From Spirosoma utsteinense (GTDB lineage Bacteria > Bacteroidota > Bacteroidia > Cytophagales > Spirosomataceae): DNA of 64,000 nt. Where the stretch lies: the NCBI RefSeq assembly GCF_014282275.1, contig NZ_VFIA01000019.1, positions 62,001 through 126,000 on the forward strand, in the 5' to 3' direction. Made by a program: the position numbers and the translations under genes. This document shows positions 17,097 through 24,380 of this stretch, in pieces; position 1 is the first letter of the stretch, and every line of letters begins with the position of its first letter. Under the pieces are notes generated by a model. The model was not told where the DNA came from. It worked only from the letters and a program-made list of their open reading frames with translations, and did not search any database.

Positions 17097-17825
17097 ATGC
17101 TGACTGTTTCCCTGCTGGCTAAATCGTTTGGGCCGACGCCCGTGCTGAACGACATTTCGCTCGACCTCCCAACCGGGCAGGTGCTGGCCGTGCTGGGCCG
17201 GTCGGGTTGTGGCAAAACGACCCTGCTCAAGATCCTGGCCGGGCTGGAAACACCCGACCGGGGCGACGTTCGTATGGATGGTCAAAGCGTGTTGAGCGTG
17301 CCGCCCGAGCGTCGGCAGGTGGTGTATCTGTACCAGGAGCCGCTCCTGTTTCCGCACCTGAACGTATTTGAAAATGTAGCCTTTGGCCTGCGCATCCGGC
17401 ATGTCGACGCTGCCACGATCGACCAGCAGGTAGACGCGATGCTGAACGACTTGGAACTGAGTGATCAGGCCCGCAAACAGCCGAACCAGTTGTCGGGTGG
17501 TCAACGGCAGCGCGTTTCCTTCGGGCGGGCGCTCATTATCCGGCCGCGCCTGTTGCTCCTGGACGAGCCGTTCGGTAATCTCGATGCCCAGACCCGCGCC
17601 ACCATGCAGGAGCTATTCGGGCGGGTGGCAAAACAATACGCGATGACAGCGCTGTTCGTGACCCACGATACCCGCGAGGCCCTGACCATTGGTACCCGCT
17701 TCGGCTACCTCGATCGGGGGGTAATGACCACCTACGACTCTGTCGCTGATTTCGTTGCCGACCCCCGCACCGGTGTCCACACCGAACTGGCTTTCTGGGA
17801 GTCGGTACAGACGCGGGCTGTTTAG
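17097..17825 (+). CDS. ABC transporter ATP-binding protein
   Basis: 242 aa from the ATG at 17097, where homology begins; a GTG at 17070 would add nine residues. All nucleotide-binding motifs are present: Walker A GRSGCGKTT, Q-loop YLYQEP, signature LSGGQRQR, Walker B LLLLDEP and the H-loop THD. It resembles the iron/thiamine/polyamine and YnjD importer ATPases, which pair with permeases of the kind encoded at 11268 and 12094. It lacks a C-terminal regulatory domain. No permease is adjacent, so it most likely energises the YnjBC-like system 4 kb upstream. It is in tandem with two amidotransferase-fold genes. Confidence 0.9.
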   Translation: MLTVSLLAKSFGPTPVLNDISLDLPTGQVLAVLGRSGCGKTTLLKILAGLETPDRGDVRMDGQSVLSVPPERRQVVYLYQEPLLFPHLNVFENVAFGLRIRHVDAATIDQQVDAMLNDLELSDQARKQPNQLSGGQRQRVSFGRALIIRPRLLLLDEPFGNLDAQTRATMQELFGRVAKQYAMTALFVTHDTREALTIGTRFGYLDRGVMTTYDSVADFVADPRTGVHTELAFWESVQTRAV

Positions 17826-17878
17826 GTGACTGGTCGATGGTAAAACCAGGGCCGCGACCACTCACAAAAAAACAGACG

Positions 17879-19207
17879 TTACGAAACGGAATGCCGTTCC
17901 AGCTTGTAGACCTTGTGGCGGTGCTGATCGGGGTGCTCACCAAATTCCGTAATCGAAATGTAGAGTACGTTTGACGAAACAGGGGAAGAACTGGCTATGC
18001 GAACTTCATGTTTGGTGCCGTCGAACTCGATTATCCGTGCCCATGAGTTTCCCGAATCAGTCGTACACATGAGCAAGCTTTTGGCCTTGTTCGAGAGGCA
18101 GCTGTAGGACGAGGCCCACACCTCCTCACCGGATGATGATTGCCGGATGACCATGTTCATGACCGGGCTTCGACGATAGGGGTCGGGTAAAACCAGTTTC
18201 CTGAATTGTTTGCCATCTGCTGTGCTGACAATGAAGTTTGTTCCCCCCAGGTAATCACTTCCCAGTAATGTATTTTCTGCTGTTTCGGCCATCGATGTGT
18301 ATCCGCCGGTCTGGTGGTGATGTTTCGTAATCAATTGCCATCCGTCTTTACGCCGACCTGCCTGTTTATCGAAATGCGTAAGTGCCGAGTTAATCCATAC
18401 CTGCTTTTTGTTATCGCCATCGGTTAGTAGAACGGCGTTCAGGCGGGCGCAATATTTCACCAGATGAATATGCTTGTTGACGCCCTGCTGCTTCAAAAAA
18501 TCAGCCGTTGTCCAGGTATTACCCCCATCGGAGGAGTAATATAAGAAAGCAAGATTTTCCCAGGTTTGCCCATGCCAGATTGATCCATATTCACCGATCA
18601 TCAACCGTTGGTCGGGCAATTCTGTCATGCCATTGTTGAATAGGAAATAACTGATACGGGTTGAGAGTTGCAGGACGAGCCTGAAGGAAGCGCCCCGGTC
18701 CTCACTTTTATAGATCACTCCGTTAGCACAAACGAAAAGGGTATCCTGGCTGCTCAGAAACAGGGAAGTAATGGGATGATCGAATGTATAGACCCGTATG
18801 GCTGACTGGCTCTGGTCGTGACTGCAACAAAGTACAGTCAGGCTGGAAAAGCGGCAGCCCCATAGTAGGCTATCCCTCGTTTGAACACAATATTTCCAGT
18901 CGACCACTACCGGTTGAAAATGAAAGCCCTGGTCGCACAGGAACGAGGGGGTGTCGGCCTCGTTCCTATGCCAGCTACCCATTCCATCCTCGCTCGTCAG
19001 GGAGAGGTAGTTGTTATCGGTGAAACTGATGTACTGCTTCGCGAACTGGTACACACGCAGTTTGTGATTTATTTCCCACAAGGCGAACGAGCAAAGCTCT
19101 CTTAGCTTGCCAACCCGATAAATGTCAATTAAAAAGTACCAGACGTATTTTGGCCAATGGAGGCTGGGTCGCTTCAGCAGCGAAAAATATTTGGAGGAAA
19201 CGTCCAT
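17879..19207 (-). CDS. Asp-box (BNR/sialidase-like) beta-propeller protein of unknown function
   Basis: 442 aa. At least four Asp-box motifs (S/T-x-D-x-G-x-x-W/F) are visible: SEDRGASF 168-175, SSDGGNTW 225-232, STADGKQF 328-335 and TTDSGNSW 382-389, spaced as in sialidase-like or YCF48-like propellers. The sialidase FRIP and catalytic Arg/Glu residues are not evident, so no enzyme activity is claimed. No signal peptide is found; the N-terminus (SLHWPKYVWYFLIDIYRVGK) is hydrophobic-aromatic and may associate with membranes. The region is visibly AT-richer than its neighbours, and with the methyltransferase at 19382 it may be a transferred unit. The function is unknown. Confidence 0.75.
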   Translation of the reverse strand: MDVSSKYFSLLKRPSLHWPKYVWYFLIDIYRVGKLRELCSFALWEINHKLRVYQFAKQYISFTDNNYLSLTSEDGMGSWHRNEADTPSFLCDQGFHFQPVVVDWKYCVQTRDSLLWGCRFSSLTVLCCSHDQSQSAIRVYTFDHPITSLFLSSQDTLFVCANGVIYKSEDRGASFRLVLQLSTRISYFLFNNGMTELPDQRLMIGEYGSIWHGQTWENLAFLYYSSDGGNTWTTADFLKQQGVNKHIHLVKYCARLNAVLLTDGDNKKQVWINSALTHFDKQAGRRKDGWQLITKHHHQTGGYTSMAETAENTLLGSDYLGGTNFIVSTADGKQFRKLVLPDPYRRSPVMNMVIRQSSSGEEVWASSYSCLSNKAKSLLMCTTDSGNSWARIIEFDGTKHEVRIASSSPVSSNVLYISITEFGEHPDQHRHKVYKLERHSVS

Positions 19208-19381
19208 GAAACAAAGCAGGAAGCGTTCCGGTCAGGCTCCCTTTTGGGGAGCCCGGCTGGAATCGAACGGATGGATAGAAGTAAAGAAACCTAGGTACTG
19301 TTGTAAAGGGCAATGAGAAACCGGGTTGCCAGGCTTGCCTGGAAACAGTTGCTTTTGTAAGCGTTAAAACAGCCTACGCGA

Positions 19382-20227
19382 TTAGCCTACCTGTGTGGGC
19401 ATGGGTACTGTCCGGTTAGCTACCAGCGTATACATGAGATGGCTTTTGTTATGTTCGGCAAAAAACTGGGTGTGGTAGCTGATATGAATATCACCGAAGC
19501 CGAGTACGTCTAAAAATTGCTCAAGCAATTCAGGTGTCAGGTGCCACCATGTTTCTTCGGGGTGACCTACAGACGCAATTGGTCGGAAGATCATTGAAGG
19601 ACCCAGTAGCTTATGACGAATTCGGCGCACGGTCCTGGAACCTAGCCAGCCGAAGAGGGTATTGATCACCTTCTGGCGATTGTTATCCAGGATTTCGGTA
19701 ATGACGATGGTCTCTTTCGTCAGGCGGGCTGCCTGCTGTATAGCCAGGAATGGGTCCCGTACGTGAAGTAAAATACTGCCGAATGTACTGATGTCCACCA
19801 TCCCAACCGATTTTGGAATGTCATACACGGTACCGTGTATGAACTCTGCCCGGGAGTTGAGAAGTGAATGGCTCAATCGGTAAGCGTTGTTCAGTTTTCG
19901 AATATGATTTTTTCGCTTGGGGGCCCAGGCTGCTCCGTCTTTGTGTGCGAAAGGAACCATATCCCAGTCAAGGTCAGGCGACAGATCGTAACTGATGACA
20001 GAAGCCCCTTCCTTTTCCATATGGAAAGACAAAAATCCATTGGCCGCTCCTATTTCAAGGACCCGTTTGTTGTGTAGGTCGATGTGGCCCAGGTAGGCCC
20101 TGGCGAAAGGGCGTAGATCCCATTCACCCTTCATTTCGCCCAGGCCGGGCAGATCAATCGTATGGTAGAAGTAATAGTCATCGGGGCTGATTTGAGCCGG
20201 ATGGTTTGCGGGTTGCGGAGCGCTCAT
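19382..20227 (-). CDS. Class I SAM-dependent methyltransferase
   Basis: 281 aa, soluble. SAM-binding motif I is LEIGAANGF at 57-65, followed by an acidic end of strand 2 (SYDL, about 82-85) and a post-motif pattern (HGTVYDIP, VDISTFGSILLHVRDP). The N-terminal DYYFYHTIDLPGLGEMKGEWDLRP segment is the kind found in CmoB/DUF1698-type and glycan-cluster methyltransferases, so the acceptor could be a sugar, lipid or nucleobase; none can be named. It is 174 bp upstream of the Asp-box gene on the same strand, and the two may be co-transcribed. Its base composition is lower in GC than nearby genes. Confidence 0.85.
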   Translation of the reverse strand: MSAPQPANHPAQISPDDYYFYHTIDLPGLGEMKGEWDLRPFARAYLGHIDLHNKRVLEIGAANGFLSFHMEKEGASVISYDLSPDLDWDMVPFAHKDGAAWAPKRKNHIRKLNNAYRLSHSLLNSRAEFIHGTVYDIPKSVGMVDISTFGSILLHVRDPFLAIQQAARLTKETIVITEILDNNRQKVINTLFGWLGSRTVRRIRHKLLGPSMIFRPIASVGHPEETWWHLTPELLEQFLDVLGFGDIHISYHTQFFAEHNKSHLMYTLVANRTVPMPTQVG

Positions 20228-20649
20228 GGTTGTGGCGGTTGAGTAATGAATGAGACAAGGGAAATGGTTTAGTCAGGATATGGATAGACGTGGAAAGCGA
20301 TTGTGTTGGCATTGACACGCGTTGGTGAAGCGGGTTCCGGCGATTTCAATGTCGTTGTCGAGTCTCTATCGGAGCAGGGTCAAAAAGGTGAGCAACGCAA
20401 CCGGATTTTTTTTGCGGCTCAGTTTCTACTGCCCTCACCCCCGTTGCTACCACCGCATTCAGGGCCTTTCTGGTGGCAGAAAGGCACCTACAGGCGTGGG
20501 TGATTTCACGTCAGGAGCACGAGCAGCCCACTCTGTCTGATAGGGCCAAACGAATGAACGAATGTCGATAACTGGCCGGATGCGGTCTTATCTGTTGGGG
20601 ACAAATTCTGGTAGATCGGGGACAGCAGCTACCGTCTGGTAAATAAGAA

Positions 20650-20688
20650 AAAAGAGCCGCGTCCAGATTGGGCTGGCGCGGCTCTTTT
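20650..20688 (-). terminator. Rho-independent terminator for mntH
   Basis: Perfect 12-bp stem: AAAAGAGCCGCG (20650-20661) with its complement at 20677-20688 and a 15-nt loop. On the minus strand the stem is followed by a T-rich run (TTTTCTTATTT), so it ends the mntH transcript. Confidence 0.75.
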
Positions 20689-20733
20689 CATAGAAGCTGT
20701 CTGGGGTTTTATGTTGGCCTTGATTTTTCTAAT

Positions 20734-20828
20734 CAGGCTGTTGGTTGTATCCTGTACGGCCACGTCCGGGTATAAACAGGTTATATTCTCGCCCGGACGT
20801 GGCCGTACAGGATACAACCAACAGCCTG
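20734..20828. repeat. Perfect 37-bp inverted repeat (family B)
   Basis: Arms 20734-20770 and 20792-20828 are exact reverse complements around a 21-nt AT-rich loop. The inner 24 bp (GTATCCTG, then ACGGCCACGTCCGGG) recur with one substitution per arm at 49958-50022. It lies in the 3' region of mntH before its terminator. Confidence 0.85.
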
Positions 20829-20870
20829 TCGGTAATCCGGAACAGGTTCGTATTCGACTTTGTGTTAGAC

Positions 20871-22205
20871 CTACGTAATCGTATCCCAGAGCAGATAAGC
20901 GTTCAGGGTGATGATGATGACCGCAACAGCCCAGGATAGGATGCGCACCCAGCCGGGGTTGACAAACGCGCCCATTTTTAGCTTGTTGCTGGTAAAGGAG
21001 ACCAGTGGTACAACCGCAAAGCTAAGCTGGAGTGAGAGGATTACCTGGCTGAGAATAAGCAGGTCAGACGCCCCTTTTTCGCCGTACAGGATAGCTACCA
21101 CCAGGGCCGGTACAATAGCCACAAGCCGCGTGACGAGCCGACGAAGCCAGGGCTTGATGCGCAGGTTTATAAATCCTTCCATCACGATCTGACCGGCTAG
21201 TGTACCCGTGAGCGTTGAGTTCTGCCCCGAAGCCAGCAAGGCGACCGCAAAGAGAATGCCCGCCAGCTTAACCCCCAGAATAGGGTCGAGCAGGCGGTGG
21301 GCGTCGGTGATGTCGGCTACCTGCTGGTTGCCGGAAAAGTGAAACGCGGCTGCCGACAGGATCAAAATGGCCGCATTGATGAAGAAAGCCAGAAACAGAG
21401 AAACCGTCGAATCGATAGTCGCAAATTTGATAGCCGACCGGCGCCCTGCCTCATTCCGGTCGAAGTCGCGGGTTTGTACGATGCTGGAGTGCAGGTACAG
21501 ATTGTGTGGCATGACCGTTGCGCCTAAAATCCCGATGGCGATATAGAGCATAGCCGGATTGGACACAATTTCAGCGCGGGGGAGCAGACCGCCAACGACA
21601 TCGGCTATGTCGGGCTGTGACACGAACAGTTCGTACCCAAAACAGGCGACGATCAGAAAAATCAGGCTGGCAACAATGCGTTCCAGTACCTGAAATCCTT
21701 TGTTTTGCAGGAACAGCAGTAACAGCACGTCCAGTGCGGTAATGAGAATACCAACCGTGAGGGGCAGGCCGAAGAGGAGGTTCAGGGCAATAGCTGAGCC
21801 GATGACCTCAGCCAGATCGGTGGCGGCAATGGCGACTTCGGCCAGTAGCCAGAGTACAACGGCAACAGGGCGGCTGAAATGGTCGCGGCAGGCCTGGGCC
21901 AGATCACGGCCGGTGGCAATGCCAAGCTTTAACGACAGGTGCTGGAGCAGGATGGCAAACAGGTTCGAGATCAGCACCACCGACAGGAGCTTGTAACCGA
22001 ACTGAGCACCGCCCGCAATGTCGGTAGCCCAGTTGCCGGGGTCCATATACCCAACAGCCACCATCATGCCCGGACCGGCATAGGCCATTAGTGTTCGGAA
22101 AAAACCAGCGTTTCGGGGCACCCGTACCGATGCGTGTACCTCGGCCAGCGAATTTGCCGAGTTATCCTGACGCCAGCCTTTCGTTGAGGTATCTTTTACT
22201 TCCAT
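20871..22205 (-). CDS. mntH: Nramp-family divalent metal (Mn2+/Fe2+) transporter
   Basis: 444 aa, inner membrane, proton-coupled uptake of Mn2+ or Fe2+. The Nramp metal-site motifs are intact: DPGN at 55-58 in TM1 and MPH at 232-234 in TM6, within 11 predicted membrane segments, and the conserved loop GRDLAQACRDHFSRP (about 99-113) is present. It diverges from an MntR/DtxR-type regulator across a 234-bp gap holding a 10-bp inverted repeat at 22334-22359. A minus-strand -7 match TATATTTG (22312-22319) lies between that repeat and the start codon. Repression by the divergent regulator when manganese is plentiful is the likely control. Confidence 0.95.
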   Translation of the reverse strand: MEVKDTSTKGWRQDNSANSLAEVHASVRVPRNAGFFRTLMAYAGPGMMVAVGYMDPGNWATDIAGGAQFGYKLLSVVLISNLFAILLQHLSLKLGIATGRDLAQACRDHFSRPVAVVLWLLAEVAIAATDLAEVIGSAIALNLLFGLPLTVGILITALDVLLLLFLQNKGFQVLERIVASLIFLIVACFGYELFVSQPDIADVVGGLLPRAEIVSNPAMLYIAIGILGATVMPHNLYLHSSIVQTRDFDRNEAGRRSAIKFATIDSTVSLFLAFFINAAILILSAAAFHFSGNQQVADITDAHRLLDPILGVKLAGILFAVALLASGQNSTLTGTLAGQIVMEGFINLRIKPWLRRLVTRLVAIVPALVVAILYGEKGASDLLILSQVILSLQLSFAVVPLVSFTSNKLKMGAFVNPGWVRILSWAVAVIIITLNAYLLWDTIT

Positions 22206-22311
22206 TAATTGGTCAAACTATAGCCTGTTGAGCGGTTATCTGGTTACCTGGCCTGGATGATAGGCTGATCTATCCGGTAGGTTTTTGGCTGGCTGATCTG
22301 AAATAACAACG

Positions 22312-22319
22312 CAAATATA
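22312..22319 (-). promoter_or_regulatory. -7 element of the mntH promoter
   Basis: Minus-strand TATATTTG matches TAnnTTTG. The putative operator at 22334-22359 would cover the -33 region, giving a simple route to repression. Confidence 0.45.
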
Positions 22320-22333
22320 TGTATTGTTTAAAT

Positions 22334-22359
22334 AAAAATTTAGGCCAGTCTAAATTTTT
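22334..22359. promoter_or_regulatory. Candidate MntR operator in the mntH-mntR divergent region
   Basis: AAAAATTTAG (22334-22343), spacer GCCAGT, CTAAATTTTT (22350-22359): perfect 10-bp arms. The core TTTAGGC...CTAAA resembles DtxR/MntR-family boxes. It lies between divergent mntH and mntR and so could control both. Confidence 0.7.
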
Positions 22360-22379
22360 AGAAAGTTTAACATAAAAAC

Positions 22380-22387
22380 TACCTTTG
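22380..22387 (+). promoter_or_regulatory. -7 element of the mntR promoter
   Basis: TACCTTTG, a full TAnnTTTG match, 52 nt before the mntR start. The operator at 22334-22359 lies just upstream, near the -33 region. Confidence 0.45.
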
Positions 22388-22439
22388 CCCGTAAACTGTT
22401 TAACGCCGTTCAACCGTTTTAGCTACGTAACCGCACCAC

Positions 22440-23093
22440 ATGCAATCGTTCACCGAAGAAAATTACCTGAAAACGATCTATTACATCGCCACCCGCCAGG
22501 CGGGTGAGGTAAGCACGAATGCGCTGGCTGAAATGACTGCGACGAAGGCTGCTTCTGTGACGGATATGTTACGTAAACTGGCTGATAAACAGCTTATTCA
22601 CTACAAAAAATACCAGGGTGTTCGCCTTACCGAAGAGGGTGAGCGACTGGCGTTGCAGGTAATTCGCCGGCATCGGTTATGGGAAGTTTTTCTGGTTGAA
22701 AAGCTGGGTTTTGGCTGGGATGCCGTGCACGAAATAGCGGAAGAACTGGAGCACGTTCGGTCAGAAGAATTGGTTACCCGGTTAGATACGTTCCTAGGAA
22801 GCCCGCAGTTTGATCCGCACGGCGATCCCATTCCTACCCAAACCGGCGACATGCCTCAAACGGGTTATCGTAAATTGTCTGAAGCCATATCGGGTGATAC
22901 CGTACGGTTGATGGCGGTACTCGAACACTCGACCGAATTTTTGCAACACCTCGATCATTCGAATCTCACCCTGGGCTGCACCGTGGCCGTAACGGAGGTC
23001 AATAGTTTCGATAAATCGATGCTGGTGGCTGTTGGAAATGGTCGTACCGTGTTCATTAGTCACGACGTTGCCAGAAATTTGCTGGTTAGTTAA
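22440..23093 (+). CDS. mntR: DtxR/MntR-family metal-dependent transcriptional regulator
   Basis: 217 aa. N-terminal winged helix (TEENYLKTIYYI, then VSTNALAEMTATKAASVTDMLRKLADKQLIHYKKYQGVRLTEEGE), then a metal-binding dimerisation domain with the typical RHRLWEVFLVEKLGFGWDAVHEIAEELEH, and a C-terminal FeoA/SH3-like domain (about 145-217). The His and Glu residues in RRHRLWE and HEIAEELEH are in the usual metal-ligand positions. It is divergent from mntH and shares the palindromic operator candidate, so it most likely represses mntH with Mn2+ as corepressor. Whether Mn2+ or Fe2+ is sensed cannot be settled from sequence. Confidence 0.92.
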   Translation: MQSFTEENYLKTIYYIATRQAGEVSTNALAEMTATKAASVTDMLRKLADKQLIHYKKYQGVRLTEEGERLALQVIRRHRLWEVFLVEKLGFGWDAVHEIAEELEHVRSEELVTRLDTFLGSPQFDPHGDPIPTQTGDMPQTGYRKLSEAISGDTVRLMAVLEHSTEFLQHLDHSNLTLGCTVAVTEVNSFDKSMLVAVGNGRTVFISHDVARNLLVS

Positions 23094-23096
23094 TTC

Positions 23097-23219
23097 AGTT
23101 AGTCAGTCAGTGAGTTGGTAAGTTGGTCAGTGGCTGACGCCAGAGGTATTACTCACCAACTGACCGACTCACCAACTAGCTGACTGACCGACTGACCAAC
23201 CTACCGACTGATTAACTAC
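23097..23219. repeat. Quasi-palindrome built from short GACTGACC/CCAACT iterations
   Basis: The left part (about 23099-23132) iterates AGTCAGT and GAGTTGGT; the right part (about 23152-23213) is a longer set of complementary units (ACTGACCGACT, CACCAACT). The two halves can fold into an imperfect hairpin around GGCTGACGCCAG. It fills the gap between mntR and the lptF/G gene. A similar style of element occurs at 36394-36497. Confidence 0.65.
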
Positions 23220-23224
23220 TTACT

Positions 23225-24301
23225 ATGAAATTACTCGATTGGTATATATTAAAGCGATTCCTGCTAACCTATATTTTCGTAGTGTTGGTGATCGTGCTCG
23301 TGGTGGTGATGATCGATTACACCGAGAAGGTGGATAATTTTCATAAAAATAGTGCGCCCGGCGACAAAATCCTGTTCGATTACTACCTCAACTTTATTCC
23401 CTACTGGGCTAATTACATCAGCCCGTTGATGGTGTTTATTGCAACGGTTTTCCTAACGTCGCGGTTAGCGGCCCGCACCGAGATCATTGCCATTCTGAGT
23501 AGTGGCGTCAGCTTTATCCGGCTACTTTTTCCGTATGTACTGGGTGCATCGGTGCTGGCGGTGGTCACTTATTTTCTGGTCAATTACATCATCCCGCAGG
23601 CCAATAAAACCCGGATTGCTTTTGAAGTGAAGTACATCAATGATGCGTATACCTACTCCGGTCGCAATGTTCACCTGACCATAGCGCCGAATACGTATGC
23701 TTACATGGAGAGTTATAATAACCTGAGCAACACCGGCTATAAGTTCACGCTGGAGCGTATCGAAGGCAACCTGCTCAAACAAAAACTCTCGGCCGACCGG
23801 ATCGAATGGGATGCCAAGAAGAAGAAATGGGCCGTCTACGATTATAAGATCCGCACGATCGACGGGCTGCGCGAAACCCTGACGCCCGGTATACGGCTGG
23901 ATACGACCCTCAACATGAAACCCGATGATTTCGGGTCTGACTTCAACCTGTATGAGACCTTTACCCGCCCCGAACTCAACAAACACATCGACCTGCTGAG
24001 AAGCCGGGGGGCCGATGGCGTGGAAATGTACCTGCTTGAAAAATACAGCCGCGATACCCGCCCGTTTGCCATCATCATCCTGACCGTCATTGGCGTTATC
24101 ATGTCGGCGCGCAAAAGTCGCCGGGGGGTTGGCTGGCAGGTCGCCCTGGGCTTCATGCTGGCGTTCACCTACCTGCTGTTTTTTATGCTGGCCAAGGGTA
24201 TTGCCGAGTCGGGCAATCTGAATCCTATTGTGGCGGTCTGGTTACCGAATGTTATTTTTGCAGGAATTGGGGTGCTTTTGTATAATACGATACCCCGCTA
24301 G
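23225..24301 (+). CDS. LptF/LptG-family (YjgP/YjgQ) LPS-export permease
   Basis: 358 aa, inner membrane. Three N-terminal membrane helices (starting LLDWYILKRFLLTYIFVVLVIVLVVVMIDY), a periplasmic beta-jellyroll domain (about 120-260) and three C-terminal helices ending in LPNVIFAGIGVLLYNTIPR. The start LDWYILKRFLLTY and the segment RTEIIAILSSGVSFIRLLFPY are classic for the LptF/G permeases of the LptB2FG ABC transporter that pulls LPS from the inner membrane. Bacteroidota often encode the two permeases apart, as here. Which of the two it is cannot be said with certainty. Confidence 0.9.
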   Translation: MKLLDWYILKRFLLTYIFVVLVIVLVVVMIDYTEKVDNFHKNSAPGDKILFDYYLNFIPYWANYISPLMVFIATVFLTSRLAARTEIIAILSSGVSFIRLLFPYVLGASVLAVVTYFLVNYIIPQANKTRIAFEVKYINDAYTYSGRNVHLTIAPNTYAYMESYNNLSNTGYKFTLERIEGNLLKQKLSADRIEWDAKKKKWAVYDYKIRTIDGLRETLTPGIRLDTTLNMKPDDFGSDFNLYETFTRPELNKHIDLLRSRGADGVEMYLLEKYSRDTRPFAIIILTVIGVIMSARKSRRGVGWQVALGFMLAFTYLLFFMLAKGIAESGNLNPIVAVWLPNVIFAGIGVLLYNTIPR

Positions 24302-24380
24302 AAATGATGAATGACGCGTGACAACGGATGACATCGCTGGCATTCGTAACGCATCGTTCCTCATTTATCGTTCTGCCTTG

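Larger units (their letters stand above)
20228..20870. other. 643-bp gap without a convincing gene
   Basis: Between the methyltransferase and mntH. No open frame here shows a recognisable domain in six frames. It holds a 9-bp stem with a 4-nt loop at 20464-20485 (GCCTTTCTG/CAGAAAGGC), the mntH terminator at 20650-20688, and the long inverted repeat at 20734-20828. The first 400 bp show nothing else I can support and may be decayed sequence or an unannotated RNA. Confidence 0.5.

Noticed and set aside
17826-17865. 11-bp imperfect hairpin between the ABC ATPase and Asp-box genes, possible terminator
   Set aside because: The A-run is on the 3' side for the plus strand, and the matching T-run on the minus strand comes before the hairpin. 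The U-tract is thus on the wrong side for either gene, so a standard terminator call is not supported.
19235-19285. tRNA-like GGAATCGAAC segment (plus strand), resembling the T-loop complement of a tRNA on the minus strand
   Set aside because: The flanking bases do not form a T-stem (ATCCG against CCAGC), and no D-arm, anticodon arm or acceptor stem can be built from the neighbouring sequence. It may be coincidence or a decayed end of a tRNA, but no feature can be called.
23097-23219. CRISPR array in the mntR-lptF/G gap
   Set aside because: The units are short (10-12 bp), irregular, and inverted between halves, with no spacers of constant length and no cas genes nearby.
24302-24380. N-terminal extension of the EamA transporter (start at 24318)
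   Set aside because: The stretch holds ATGATGAATGAC-type repeats and partly complementary sequence, resembles intergenic sequence, and adds residues outside the family's N-terminus; the ATG at 24381 is better.
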